From: Solwaraspora sp. WMMD791
GTDB taxonomy: Bacteria > Actinomycetota > Actinomycetes > Mycobacteriales > Micromonosporaceae
Length of the DNA: 64,000 nt
Direction of reading: 5' to 3'
Assembly: GCF_029581195.1 (NCBI RefSeq)
Contig: NZ_CP120737.1
Location: 744,001 to 808,000, forward strand
Shown here in pieces: positions 53,066 through 61,722 of the stretch. Both the position numbers and the translations under genes were made by a program. A model generated the notes under the pieces. That model saw only the letters and a list, made by a program, of their open reading frames with translations. It did not search any database and was not told where the DNA came from. The stretch's first letter is position 1. Each line of letters opens with the position of its first letter.

Positions 53066-53859
53066 TGGCCTCCAGAACGACCGGCAACCGCAACGTCTCC
53101 TCCGAGATCGCTTTCCTCACCCGTGCGTTGAAGGCGCCCTCGTTGGCGGCGTCGGTGGACCGGCTCGCGGAGCGGGCCCGGGCGGAGTCGTGGACGCACG
53201 AGGAGTTCCTCGCCGCCTGTCTGCAACGCGAAGTGGCGGCCCGGGAGGCCCACGGCGGTGAGGGACGTATCCGGGCGGCGAGGTTCCCGGCACGCAAGAG
53301 CCTGGAGGAGTTCGACTTCGAACACCAGCGGTCGTTGAAGCGGGAGACGATCGCCCACCTGGGCACTCTGGACTTCGTGGCGTCGAAGGAGAACGTCGTG
53401 TTCCTGGGGCCGCCCGGCACCGGCAAGACCCACCTGTCCATCGGTCTCGGTATCCGGGCCTGCCAGGCCGGACACCGGGTCGCGTTCGCCACCGCCGCTC
53501 AGTGGGTGTCCCGTCTCGCTGACGCCCACCACGCCGGCCGGCTGCAGGACGAGCTCGTCAAACTCGGCCGGATCCCGCTGGTGATCGTCGACGAGGTCGG
53601 CTACATCCCCTTCGAAGCCGAAGCGGCGAACCTGTTCTTCCAGTTGGTTTCGAACCGCTACGAACGTGCCTCGCTGATTGTCACCAGTAACAAGCCCTTC
53701 GGCCGGTGGGGAGAGGTCTTCGGTGATGACGTCGTCGCCGCGGCCATGATCGACCGGCTTGTTCACCACGCCGAGGTCATCTCGATGAAGGGCGACAGCT
53801 ACCGGCTCAAGGACCGCGACCTCGGCCGCGTCCCGGCAGCGACCAAGACCAACGACTGA
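53065..53859 (+). CDS. istB: IS21-family helper ATPase IstB
   Basis: A 264-residue AAA+ ATPase that assembles on DNA and directs IstA. Visible motifs: Walker A FLGPPGTGKTHL, Walker B LVIVDEVGYIPFE, sensor IVTSNKPFGRWGEVFGDDVV and arginine region AAAMIDRLVHHAEVISMKG. The ATG at 53065 overlaps the istA stop (one base). IstB-type ATPases are distant relatives of DnaC and TnsC/MuB. The gene is intact and reads toward the second CRISPR segment, so read-through could transcribe it. Confidence 0.95.
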   Translation: MASRTTGNRNVSSEIAFLTRALKAPSLAASVDRLAERARAESWTHEEFLAACLQREVAAREAHGGEGRIRAARFPARKSLEEFDFEHQRSLKRETIAHLGTLDFVASKENVVFLGPPGTGKTHLSIGLGIRACQAGHRVAFATAAQWVSRLADAHHAGRLQDELVKLGRIPLVIVDEVGYIPFEAEAANLFFQLVSNRYERASLIVTSNKPFGRWGEVFGDDVVAAAMIDRLVHHAEVISMKGDSYRLKDRDLGRVPAATKTND

Positions 53860-53928
53860 AGATCAACCAAACCGGGGTGGTCCAGTTTCAGCCGGACCAC
53901 GGTGGTCACGATTGGGGCGGCGTTGACA

Positions 53929-53933
53929 ACTAC
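53929..53933. repeat. Target-site duplication, right copy (ACTAC)
   Basis: These bases directly follow the TGACA right end of the IS element and match 51761-51765. Confidence 0.9.
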
Positions 53934-53953
53934 ACCGGCGAAGCGCTGCGGGA

Positions 53954-54898
53954 CTGCTCCCCGCGTACGCGGGGATGGTCCCCAGAAGGCGCTCGACGCC
54001 CGCACCCGGCTGGCCTGCTCCCCGCGTACGCGGGGATGGTCCCAGGGTTCCGGCTGCCCGGCAGTACAGCGGGTGCTGCTCCCCGCGCACGCGGGGATGG
54101 TCCCCCCTGGCCAGAATCTGACCTGCCCCTGCACTGCTGCTCCCCGCGCACGCGGGGATGGTCCCCCGCACCGGTGGGCAGAAAAGGCACATAAACACTG
54201 CTCCCCGCGCACGCGGGGATGGTCCCTGTGGCGGGCGCTGCGCGTCGGACACGGCCTGCTGCTCCCCGCGCACGCGGGGATGGTCCTTGGCAGGGAACGC
54301 CAACAGGCACCCCGAAGGACTGCTCCCCGCGCACGCGGGGATGGTCCGGTGGCGCTGGCAGACGGGCCAGCCCGCTTGTGCTGCTCCCCGCGCACGCGGG
54401 GATTGTCCCTCGGGGTGCTGCTGCATCCACTGGGATGCGAACTGCTCCCCGCGCACGCGGGGATGGTCCCCCGCGCGTACGGCAACTGGCTGAGCGCCTT
54501 GCTCTGCTCCCCGCGCACGCGGGGATGGTCCCGTGACGCCGGCCGCCTGCGCCGCCGCCTTGCTCTGCTCCCCGCGCACGCGGGGATGGTCCTGCTGGAT
54601 TGCCATTGCCGCCTGCGGGCGGCCCCTGCTCCCCGCGCACGCGGGGATGGTCCCCACTGCAGCGCACCGAGGTCGGTGGTCTGGCCCTGCTCCCCGCGCA
54701 CGCGGGGATGGTCCCAGAGGTTCTGGGGAAGCCCGGCCGGCGTACCGCTGCTCCCCGCGCACGCGGGGATGGTCCGGAGCTGCAGGCTTTCCTCGGCCAG
54801 CTGTTCGGCTGCTTCTCGCACGCGCGGGGATGGTCCCGACCAGACGGTGCGTGTCCTGCTCGCCGACGACTGCTCCCCGCGTACGCGGGGATGATTCG
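53954..54898 (+). CRISPR. Type I-E CRISPR array, leader-distal part (16 repeats, last ones degenerate)
   Basis: The same 29-nt repeat continues with 61-nt spacing for 16 units. The first two have GTAC in the loop like the left segment; from 54076 the loop is GCAC. The unit at 54809 is heavily altered (TTCTCGCACGCGCGG), the one at 54870 ends ATGATTCG, and a decayed seventeenth copy is visible at 54930-54955. Degeneration at this end marks the old, leader-distal end. With the left segment it once formed a single array of about 44 repeats. Confidence 0.97.
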
Positions 54899-54967
54899 GG
54901 ACAGGGAACCGCTAACCCTCACAGCTGGGCTGCCCGCGTGTGCGGGAATGGTCGTGTCCTGGCTGGG

Positions 54968-55087
54968 TCAGCGCTTGCCGCGTTTGATCAGCGCGAGTGC
55001 GGCTGCGACGACGGCCACCGTTCCACCGACGCACAGCAGGCTCATGATGAGCAGTACGACCACGTGCCACGGCTTCAATGCATGCAT
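54968..55087 (-). CDS. Small single-pass membrane protein (39 aa) beside cas3
   Basis: On the minus strand an ATG at 55087 starts a 39-residue frame: HALKPWH, a hydrophobic helix (VVVLLIMSLLCVGGTVAVVA) and a basic end IKRGKR. The LKPWH start followed by a membrane helix is a pattern I know from tiny actinobacterial membrane proteins of unknown role. It lies 79 bases after the cas3 stop on the same strand, between cas3 and the array, so it may be transcribed with cas3. A link to immunity is inference only. Confidence 0.5.
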   Translation of the reverse strand: MHALKPWHVVVLLIMSLLCVGGTVAVVAAALALIKRGKR

Positions 55088-55165
55088 GACTGCATACCTT
55101 ATGGGGCAGGGGCGACGAAGTGGATGCCCGCTGGACGTGGCAACCACGAGGTGCTCCCGCCACGG

Positions 55166-58003
55166 TTATCCGTCTACCCTGGTCACCGTGAGGCCATCGG
55201 TGGCGTCGTAGTGCAGGTCGAAGCCGGCGACCCGGGCGTACCCGGTGTCGTCGATGTCGAGCACGAGCTCGCCGTCCAGCCAGTGCGACGTGCTCCAGGC
55301 AGGGAAGCAGTTGCGGGCTTCCAGTTCGGCGATGACCGCGTCGAGGCGGCTGCTCATCATCTGCGGCAGGGCCAGCGTGCAACGAGCGACCGAGCGGGCC
55401 AGCCTGCTGTCAGGGCTGGTCTCGGTCGGTACCTCCCGGCTGGGGTCGTCCCGGACCCAGTCCGGCACGTGAAGCCGGCCGTCACGGCGTACCAGAAGAA
55501 TCACTTCCAGACACTCGGCGGAGTCGGCACGGACGTGACCACGACCGCGTGCGTCGTCACCGCGCGCGTCGGCGTCGCCGATGTGCGCGGCCAGCCAGCC
55601 GATCAGGGCGGTGGCCTGCGGGTCGACCGAGTCGAGACGGTAGGCGCCGGCCTGCGTCCGATGTCGCTGCCGTCTGGTGTCGGCGGCCTTGTCCGCCTCC
55701 CGCATCGCCGAATGCCAGTCCGCCGGGCCGACGAGCGGTATGTCGTACGCGGCCTGCACCAGCGTCGGAATGTCCTTTGGCAGCTCCACCGGCCGGCCGC
55801 CGTCGAGATGCGGCCAGAGGACACCGGCGGCCCGCCACAGGTCAGCGTCGCCGTAGACGATCCGTGACCCCTGCACCGGCTCGGGCGGCTCCGCCGACCA
55901 GTCCGCACCCGTGACGACACAGCGGGCGGCTGTCAGATGCGCCGGCCGGCTGCGGTCGTGGCGGTGCAATCGGCCCATGCGCTGCAGCAGCAGATCGACC
56001 GGAGCCAGGTCGGTGACCAGTAAGTCGAAGTCGACGTCCAGCGACACCTCGGCGACCTGGCTGGCCACGACCACGTACCGCTGTGGCCGGTCGGTGGCTC
56101 GCGTCGGCGGGCCGAACCGGTCCACCAGCCAGCGGTCGTTGGCGGCCCGGTCCGGAGCGAGGAAGCGGGAATGCGCCACGAACACCGGGATGTCCGCGCC
56201 GAACCGCTCCCGCAGGACAACCGCCGTCTCCTGGACCCGACGCACCGTGTTGCGGACCACCAGCGCGCAGCCGCCCCGGCCGATCTGGTCGGCGAGCAGG
56301 TCGGCGAGCGGATCGAGGTCGTCGTCGAGGCGGGACACCCGCACCGACACCGCCCGTCCTGACGACGCGGCGGTGCGCACCGTGGGGACACGCGCCTCGC
56401 CGGAGGTGGTGAGCACCGGATAGCCGATGTCGCCGGCCAGGTCTGCGTACGGGTCCGGTCCGGACGTGCGTCGGGTCCGTCGCGGGGTGGGGCCGAGCCT
56501 GCCGTCGTCGTACGCCCGCATCATCGCTTGGCGTCGCGTCGCCGGTAGCGTCGCGGACAGCACGATCACCGGTACGCGGTAGGCCGCCAGCCACTCCAGA
56601 GCCCGGTCCAGATACTGACTCATGTGCACGTCGTAGGCGTGTGCCTCGTCGATCACGACGACCTTGCCAGCGAGCCCGAGATGGCGCAGTACCACGTAGC
56701 GGGCCTTCAGCGACATGAACAGCAACTGGTCGATGGTGCCGACGACGAAGTCCGACAGCAGGATCTTCTTCCGGGAAGCCAACCATCGGTGTACGGCCAG
56801 GTCGACGCCGGCTTCGTCGACACCGATCGAGCTGGCGCGTCCACTCATTCGCAAGATGCCGTACTCGTCGTTGAACCGGGACTTGCCGTGCGCCAACGCC
56901 ACGGCGTAGGCGCCGCGTTCCTGGTCCTGGTCAGGTAGTCGCTCCAGCCAGGTCAATCCTCGGGACAGCATCGCGTCACTGGTGGCCCGGGTCGGCAGGG
57001 CGACGAAGCATCCGGATGCTCCGAACTTGGCGGCGAGCACCTCGACGGCAGCGAGTGCCGCTTCGGTTTTGCCGTCGCCCATCGGCGCCTCGACGATCAT
57101 CAGACCCGGTGCGGTCATCTGCCGGGCCTGCTCGATCACGGCCCGCTGCACCGGGTACGCCCTCGCCCCGGCCGGCAGCCCGAACCGGGTGGCGATGATG
57201 TCGTCGGGGGAGAGGTCCAGGTCGACGGCGTGCCACGGGGACGGCAGGTCCACCTCGTCCCATCCCCGCTCGGCCCGGTCGGCGTCGGCAGTGTAGGAGG
57301 CAGGGAACCACTCCTGGTTGCTGGCGATCCAGTCGGCCACGACGATCACTCCGGTCAGCAGCGCCTGCACGGGCTGGGGGAGTCGGACGTCCCGCCAGGC
57401 CGGCAACCGGTCTCGCACCCCGCACCGGTCGGTCATCCAGTCCAGCAGCTCCCGCTGCACGGTCAGCCACGGCCCGGTGCCGAGCAGGTGGTCGAGGTGG
57501 CGGGCCGTGTGCAGCTCTTTGTCCGACGGCGGTACGCCGTGGTGGCCACCGACCACGACGGCGAACGTGCTCGCCGCTGAGGCTGTCCAGCCGTGGTGGT
57601 CGACCAGCCAGCCCTCCAGCAGGATCTGCCCGGCGAGGGCGTGCGGCGCGAGGCGCCTATCGGCGTTGATCCGGTTGTCGTCGCAGTTCAATCCGTGTCG
57701 GCGCATCCGCCCGGCGAGGTTCGGCATCTGGCAGGCGAACGCAGGCGTGCACTTGCCGATGTCGTGCAGCCCGGCCAGCCAGGCCACCAGCCCTGGCCCA
57801 TCTGCGGCTCCGCCGGGAAGCGCCGCGCTGAACTGCCGCCGTACGGCGTCGTTGAGCCAGTGCTGCCAGAGCCGCTGCGCCACATCGGAGGCGTCAGCCA
57901 GGTGCTGCCACAGCGGCAGCCAACCAGGTCCGCCATCGTCGCTCGTTTTTCCCCATGCGGACGCCGCCGCCGGGCTGAGCTGCTGTGTCTGATGTGCACC
58001 CAC
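55166..58003 (-). CDS. cas3: CRISPR-associated helicase-nuclease Cas3 (type I-E)
   Basis: A 945-residue protein recruited by Cascade to degrade target DNA. The HD nuclease has His34 in PLWQHLADASDVA, His80-Asp81 in AGLHDIGKCTPAF and the later GGHHGVPP. The SF2 helicase has Walker A EAPMGDGKTEAAL (308-313), DEAH in VVIDEAHAYDVHM (452-455), SATLP (483-487) and ATSQVAEVSLDVDFD in the second RecA domain. All catalytic motifs look intact. It starts at a GTG at 58003, divergent from the cse1 operon, with 298 bases between. Confidence 0.97.
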   Translation of the reverse strand: MGAHQTQQLSPAAASAWGKTSDDGGPGWLPLWQHLADASDVAQRLWQHWLNDAVRRQFSAALPGGAADGPGLVAWLAGLHDIGKCTPAFACQMPNLAGRMRRHGLNCDDNRINADRRLAPHALAGQILLEGWLVDHHGWTASAASTFAVVVGGHHGVPPSDKELHTARHLDHLLGTGPWLTVQRELLDWMTDRCGVRDRLPAWRDVRLPQPVQALLTGVIVVADWIASNQEWFPASYTADADRAERGWDEVDLPSPWHAVDLDLSPDDIIATRFGLPAGARAYPVQRAVIEQARQMTAPGLMIVEAPMGDGKTEAALAAVEVLAAKFGASGCFVALPTRATSDAMLSRGLTWLERLPDQDQERGAYAVALAHGKSRFNDEYGILRMSGRASSIGVDEAGVDLAVHRWLASRKKILLSDFVVGTIDQLLFMSLKARYVVLRHLGLAGKVVVIDEAHAYDVHMSQYLDRALEWLAAYRVPVIVLSATLPATRRQAMMRAYDDGRLGPTPRRTRRTSGPDPYADLAGDIGYPVLTTSGEARVPTVRTAASSGRAVSVRVSRLDDDLDPLADLLADQIGRGGCALVVRNTVRRVQETAVVLRERFGADIPVFVAHSRFLAPDRAANDRWLVDRFGPPTRATDRPQRYVVVASQVAEVSLDVDFDLLVTDLAPVDLLLQRMGRLHRHDRSRPAHLTAARCVVTGADWSAEPPEPVQGSRIVYGDADLWRAAGVLWPHLDGGRPVELPKDIPTLVQAAYDIPLVGPADWHSAMREADKAADTRRQRHRTQAGAYRLDSVDPQATALIGWLAAHIGDADARGDDARGRGHVRADSAECLEVILLVRRDGRLHVPDWVRDDPSREVPTETSPDSRLARSVARCTLALPQMMSSRLDAVIAELEARNCFPAWSTSHWLDGELVLDIDDTGYARVAGFDLHYDATDGLTVTRVDG

Positions 58004-58301
58004 AGGCGTTCATCAAATGCGACGGGTCGTCATCTGGCCATAGCGGATTCGCCCGTAGCATCCGCCCGATCGGATGACCCTGTGTCAGGTAGAAGACCGC
58101 ACTTTTGCAATCTACGGTCTTGTTTCGGTTCTCGATCCAGCGTGGCTCGCCGACCCTGCGGCGTGTTTATGCAGCTCATGCCGCTTCCAAGGTTTGTATG
58201 CGACTGCGATTCGTATTCGAAGATCAAGTTCAGGATGTCAGTGGCCGGCGATAGTGTGCCGATCCGTGTCAGCGCTTGGCGTGACGACGATGAGGAAGCC
58301 C
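58004..58301. promoter_or_regulatory. Divergent cas3 / Cascade promoter region with an inverted repeat
   Basis: The region holds promoters for both directions. AAGACCG at 58093-58099 pairs with CGGTCTT at 58115-58121 across a 15-base AT-rich spacer, a possible operator. The segment 58100-58260 is AT-richer than its surroundings. Confidence 0.45.
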
Positions 58302-59954
58302 ATGTCCTTTGATCTTGTTGATCAGCCCTGGCTGCTTGTGCAGCGGCTCGACGGGCACGTCGAAGAGGTGTCGCTCGTCGATGCGTTCCGGCGGGCTCCC
58401 GAGCTGCGCCGGCTCGCTGGAGAACTACCCACCCAGGAGTTCGCCCACCTGCGGCTACTGCTCGCGGTGCTCCACGCGACCCTCGACGGGCCGGACACTT
58501 CGACCTGGGAGCAACTCTGGGAGACACCGACGCTTCCGGTGGACGACATCGCCGACTACCTCGACGAACACCGCGAACGGTTCGACCTGCTCCACCCGAC
58601 CGCACCGTTCTACCAGGTCGCCGACCTACGAACCGGCAAGGACGAGGTTTTCGGGCTCGAACGGCTGATCGCCGACGTCCCCAGCGGGGCGCAGTTGCTG
58701 TTCACCGCCCGCTCGGGGCCGGCTTTGCACCGTATCTCACCGGCTGAGGCCGCCCGCTGGCTGGTCCATGCCCACGCGTACGACATCTCCGGCATCAAGT
58801 CCGGCGCGGCCGGCGACAGCCGAGTCAAGGGCGGCAAGGTCTACCCACTCGGCACCGGCTACACCGGATCCCTCGGCGGAGTCTTCGTCGAAGGCGACAA
58901 CCTGCGCGAGACCCTGCTACTCAATCTCGTGCCGTACAACGTGCCTTATCTCCGCAGCGACGACGATGACCGACCGACCTGGGAGCGTGACCCGCTCGGC
59001 CCGGCAGCCCAGGACGACCTGACCCCGTCGGGCGTGATGCGGCTCTACACCTGGCAGTCACGGCGCATCCGACTTTTCGGCGACGCCGACGGCATCACCG
59101 GCGTGGTCCTGGCGTACGGCGACCCGCTCAGCCCACGCGACCTGCACCAGCGGGAGCCGATGACCGCTTGGCGGCGCAGCCCCACCCAGGAGAAGGCACT
59201 CAAGACGACACCCGTCTACCTACCCCGCACCCACACTCCTGACCGGGCGCTGTGGCGCGGCCTCGACGCCATGCTGCCCGGCACCGCTGGCCGCGGTCGC
59301 AGCGGCGAGCCACCAGCCAACCTCGACCCCGGCATCCTCGAATGGACCGGCTATGCCGCGAACCGGGGCCTTCTGCGTCGACCCGTCATCCGACTCCGCG
59401 CCGTTGGAGCTGTCTACGGCACGCAACAGTCCGTCATCGACGAGGTACTCGACGATGCGGTCACCATGCCGGTCCGGGCCGTCACCGACCCGCACGTCGC
59501 CATCGAGATCCAACGCGCAGCCGACGCCGCCGATCGAGGCGTGCGGGCACTCGTCGCCCTCGGTCGTAACCTGCTGCGCGCCGCTGGCGTCCGGGAAGAC
59601 AACCGGCTGGACGGTGCGCGTGAGGCGACCGCCGCCGAGGCGTACGCCGCACTCGACCAGCAGTTCCGCGACTGGCTGCGTGGTCTCGTCGACGGGGTGG
59701 ACCTGGCCGATTCCCGCACCGCATGGCACCGGAGCGCCGCGCGCACGCTGCGAGGCATCGGCGACCGGATGGTCGCCGAAGCCGGACCGGTCGCATGGGC
59801 CGGCCGCCAGATCGACAACAACCTCGTCACCAGCGCCAAAGCGGACGTCTGGTTCCGCCACCAACTGTCGAAAGCGCTGCCGCTGGCTGGCGCGGATCAG
59901 CCGGCGGAGCCCGACACCACCGACCGTCCGCAGGAGGAAGTGGCCCTGACATGA
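58302..59954 (+). CDS. casA: Cascade large subunit Cse1 (Cas8e)
   Basis: The ATG at 58302 follows GATGAGGAAG. The 550-residue subunit recognises the PAM and recruits Cas3. The family start SFDLVDQPWLLVQRLDG is followed by LRRLAGELPTQEFAHLRLLL, FDLLHPTAPFYQVADLRTG, a loop KSGAAGDSRVKGGKVYPLG (PAM/crRNA contact region) and the C-terminal four-helix part. The frame is intact and its stop overlaps the cse2 start (ATGA). Confidence 0.95.
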   Translation: MSFDLVDQPWLLVQRLDGHVEEVSLVDAFRRAPELRRLAGELPTQEFAHLRLLLAVLHATLDGPDTSTWEQLWETPTLPVDDIADYLDEHRERFDLLHPTAPFYQVADLRTGKDEVFGLERLIADVPSGAQLLFTARSGPALHRISPAEAARWLVHAHAYDISGIKSGAAGDSRVKGGKVYPLGTGYTGSLGGVFVEGDNLRETLLLNLVPYNVPYLRSDDDDRPTWERDPLGPAAQDDLTPSGVMRLYTWQSRRIRLFGDADGITGVVLAYGDPLSPRDLHQREPMTAWRRSPTQEKALKTTPVYLPRTHTPDRALWRGLDAMLPGTAGRGRSGEPPANLDPGILEWTGYAANRGLLRRPVIRLRAVGAVYGTQQSVIDEVLDDAVTMPVRAVTDPHVAIEIQRAADAADRGVRALVALGRNLLRAAGVREDNRLDGAREATAAEAYAALDQQFRDWLRGLVDGVDLADSRTAWHRSAARTLRGIGDRMVAEAGPVAWAGRQIDNNLVTSAKADVWFRHQLSKALPLAGADQPAEPDTTDRPQEEVALT

Positions 59955-60580
59955 TCCAGACCAACCCCCCGACCCGGGCTGCGGTCCGCAGGAGAAGCCC
60001 ATTCGGTGATCACGTCGCCGGAGAGGTCGCGAAGCTCCAGAGCGCGTTCATCAACGACGCACCCAGCGCGATCGCTACCCTTGCCCGGCTGCGAGCCGCC
60101 GCCGGCAGCCCCACCGGTTCCCGGCTCGACGTACTCGGTGCCACCGCCGTACCTACAGAGTTTCTGCCTCGACGGCTCGACGACGACCCGGAGCCGGTCG
60201 AGCACGCCAAACACGCCGCACTCACCCTGTGGGCCGTGCACCAGCAGTCGTCCCACGAGCGCAGGATGCACCGCGACGGAAACGGCTTCGGCCGTGCTGT
60301 CGCGCTACTCGCCGCGCAAAACCCCAACCCGGAATCCGTCCGCCGCCGGTTCGTCGCCATGGGCACCGCCGCCACGTACACCGAGGCGCTGCACCACTGC
60401 CGAGGGCTGATCCGGCTGCTGCGCGACAAGCACATCACCCTCGACTACGGCCTGTTCGCCGACGACCTGCGTGAATACCAGGTGCCAGGCGGGCCGGACA
60501 AGATCCGCTCGTTGTGGGGCCGCGAGTTCCATCGCACTGACACCAAAGCCGACAGTGACACCCCGGAGGACCAGTCATGA
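59951..60580 (+). CDS. casB: Cascade small subunit Cse2 (Cas11)
   Basis: A 209-residue helical protein that stabilises the R-loop. It has FGDHVAGEVAKLQSAFINDA, AIATLARLRAAAGSPTGS, ALTLWAVHQQSSHERRMHRD, GFGRAVALLAAQNPNPESVR and LRDKHITLDYGLFADDLREY, matching the Cse2 layout. It overlaps cse1 and cas7 by four bases each, as usual in this operon. Confidence 0.94.
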   Translation: MIQTNPPTRAAVRRRSPFGDHVAGEVAKLQSAFINDAPSAIATLARLRAAAGSPTGSRLDVLGATAVPTEFLPRRLDDDPEPVEHAKHAALTLWAVHQQSSHERRMHRDGNGFGRAVALLAAQNPNPESVRRRFVAMGTAATYTEALHHCRGLIRLLRDKHITLDYGLFADDLREYQVPGGPDKIRSLWGREFHRTDTKADSDTPEDQS

Positions 60581-61722
60581 GCCGTACCGTGATCGATATC
60601 CACATCCTGCAGACCGTCCCGCCGAGCAACCTCAACCGCGATGACACCGGCTCGCCGAAGACCGCCGTGTACGGTGGCCAACGCCGCGCCAGGGTTTCCA
60701 GCCAGGCATGGAAGCGCGCTACCCGCACCGCGTTCGACACGCTGCTCGACCGTGCCGAGCTGGGGGAGCGGACGAAACGACTCGGCGAATCCGTTGGTGA
60801 GCTCATCGCCGCCCAGGCACCCGACCTCACGACAGCCAAGGTCGAACTCGCCAACAAGGCGCTGGCCGCGCTCGGTCTCGTCAAGCCAGCAAAGGCGCCG
60901 AAGGCCAGCAAGAACAAGGCAGACGACACTGTTGCGGCCGCCGAATCCGAATACCTGGTCTTCCTCAGCCACAGCCAGCTCGACGCCATCGCCGCACACG
61001 TCGTAGCCGCACATCGTGCCGGCAAGGACCCCGACGGCAAGGAGCTGAAGAAGCTCGCGAACCAGCGCCACTCCGTCGACATCGCGCTCTTCGGTCGGAT
61101 GCTCGCGGACCTGTCCGACATCAACGTCGACGCCGCCGTGCAGGTCGCCCATGCGATCAGCGTGCACGCCGTCAACAACGAGTTCGACTACTTCACCGCC
61201 GTCGACGACCGCAAGGACGACGCGAATGAGCAGGGAGCCGGTATGATCGGCACCGTCGAGTTCAACTCATCCACCCTCTACCGGTACGCCGCGCTCGACG
61301 TCGACCGGCTCCACGACAACCTCGGCGACCCTGAAGCAACCCGCCGGGCCGTCCACGCATTCCTCACCGCGTTCGCCAGGAGCATGCCGACCGGCAAGCA
61401 GAACACCTTCGCCAACCGGACGCTGCCCGATGCCGTCGTCGTCCGGCTGCGCAACACCCAGCCGATCAACCTCGTCGGCGCCTACGAGGAGGTCGTCACC
61501 TACGACTCACCGGCCGGCCGGGTCCGCGAAGCCGCCGGACGCCTTGCCGCCTACGCGACATCGGTCGAGACCACCTACGGCGAGGAGCCGATCGGCGCCT
61601 GGGTAAGCCGGGTCGGCGACCACACCGCAGCGCTCGACTCGCTCGGTGACGTGCTGCCCTTCGCCGAACTGGTGACCGCCGTCGCGGACGAGGTGGCCGT
61701 ACGACTCGGGAAGGAAGAATGA
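60577..61722 (+). CDS. casC: Cascade backbone subunit Cas7 (Cse4/CasC)
   Basis: A 381-residue RAMP-fold protein, present in six copies along the crRNA. The start VIDIHILQTVPPSNLNRDDT is the family hallmark, followed by GGQRRARVSSQAWKRATR, a Lys/Ala-rich insertion (about 105-120), ADLSDINVDAAVQVAHAISV, NEFDYFTAVDD and GKQNTFANRTLPDAVVVRL. The frame is intact and overlaps cse2 and cas5 by four bases each. Confidence 0.96.
   Translation: MSRTVIDIHILQTVPPSNLNRDDTGSPKTAVYGGQRRARVSSQAWKRATRTAFDTLLDRAELGERTKRLGESVGELIAAQAPDLTTAKVELANKALAALGLVKPAKAPKASKNKADDTVAAAESEYLVFLSHSQLDAIAAHVVAAHRAGKDPDGKELKKLANQRHSVDIALFGRMLADLSDINVDAAVQVAHAISVHAVNNEFDYFTAVDDRKDDANEQGAGMIGTVEFNSSTLYRYAALDVDRLHDNLGDPEATRRAVHAFLTAFARSMPTGKQNTFANRTLPDAVVVRLRNTQPINLVGAYEEVVTYDSPAGRVREAAGRLAAYATSVETTYGEEPIGAWVSRVGDHTAALDSLGDVLPFAELVTAVADEVAVRLGKEE

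Larger units (their letters stand above)
51766..53928 (+). mobile_element. IS21-family insertion sequence inside a CRISPR spacer
   Basis: The 2163-bp element has imperfect terminal inverted repeats of about 50 bp. Both ends begin TGTCA, share GACCAC near base 25 and CCGGCTGAA with GGACCACC further in. It is flanked by ACTAC direct repeats and carries intact istA and istB. Joining the flanks and removing one ACTAC copy leaves a 32-nt spacer (51754-51765 plus 53934-53953), exactly the array's standard length. This proves that the element entered after the array was built. Confidence 0.95.

Noticed and set aside
50076-54955. Two independent CRISPR arrays
   Set aside because: The target duplication and the exact 32-nt reconstructed spacer show one array split by an IS.
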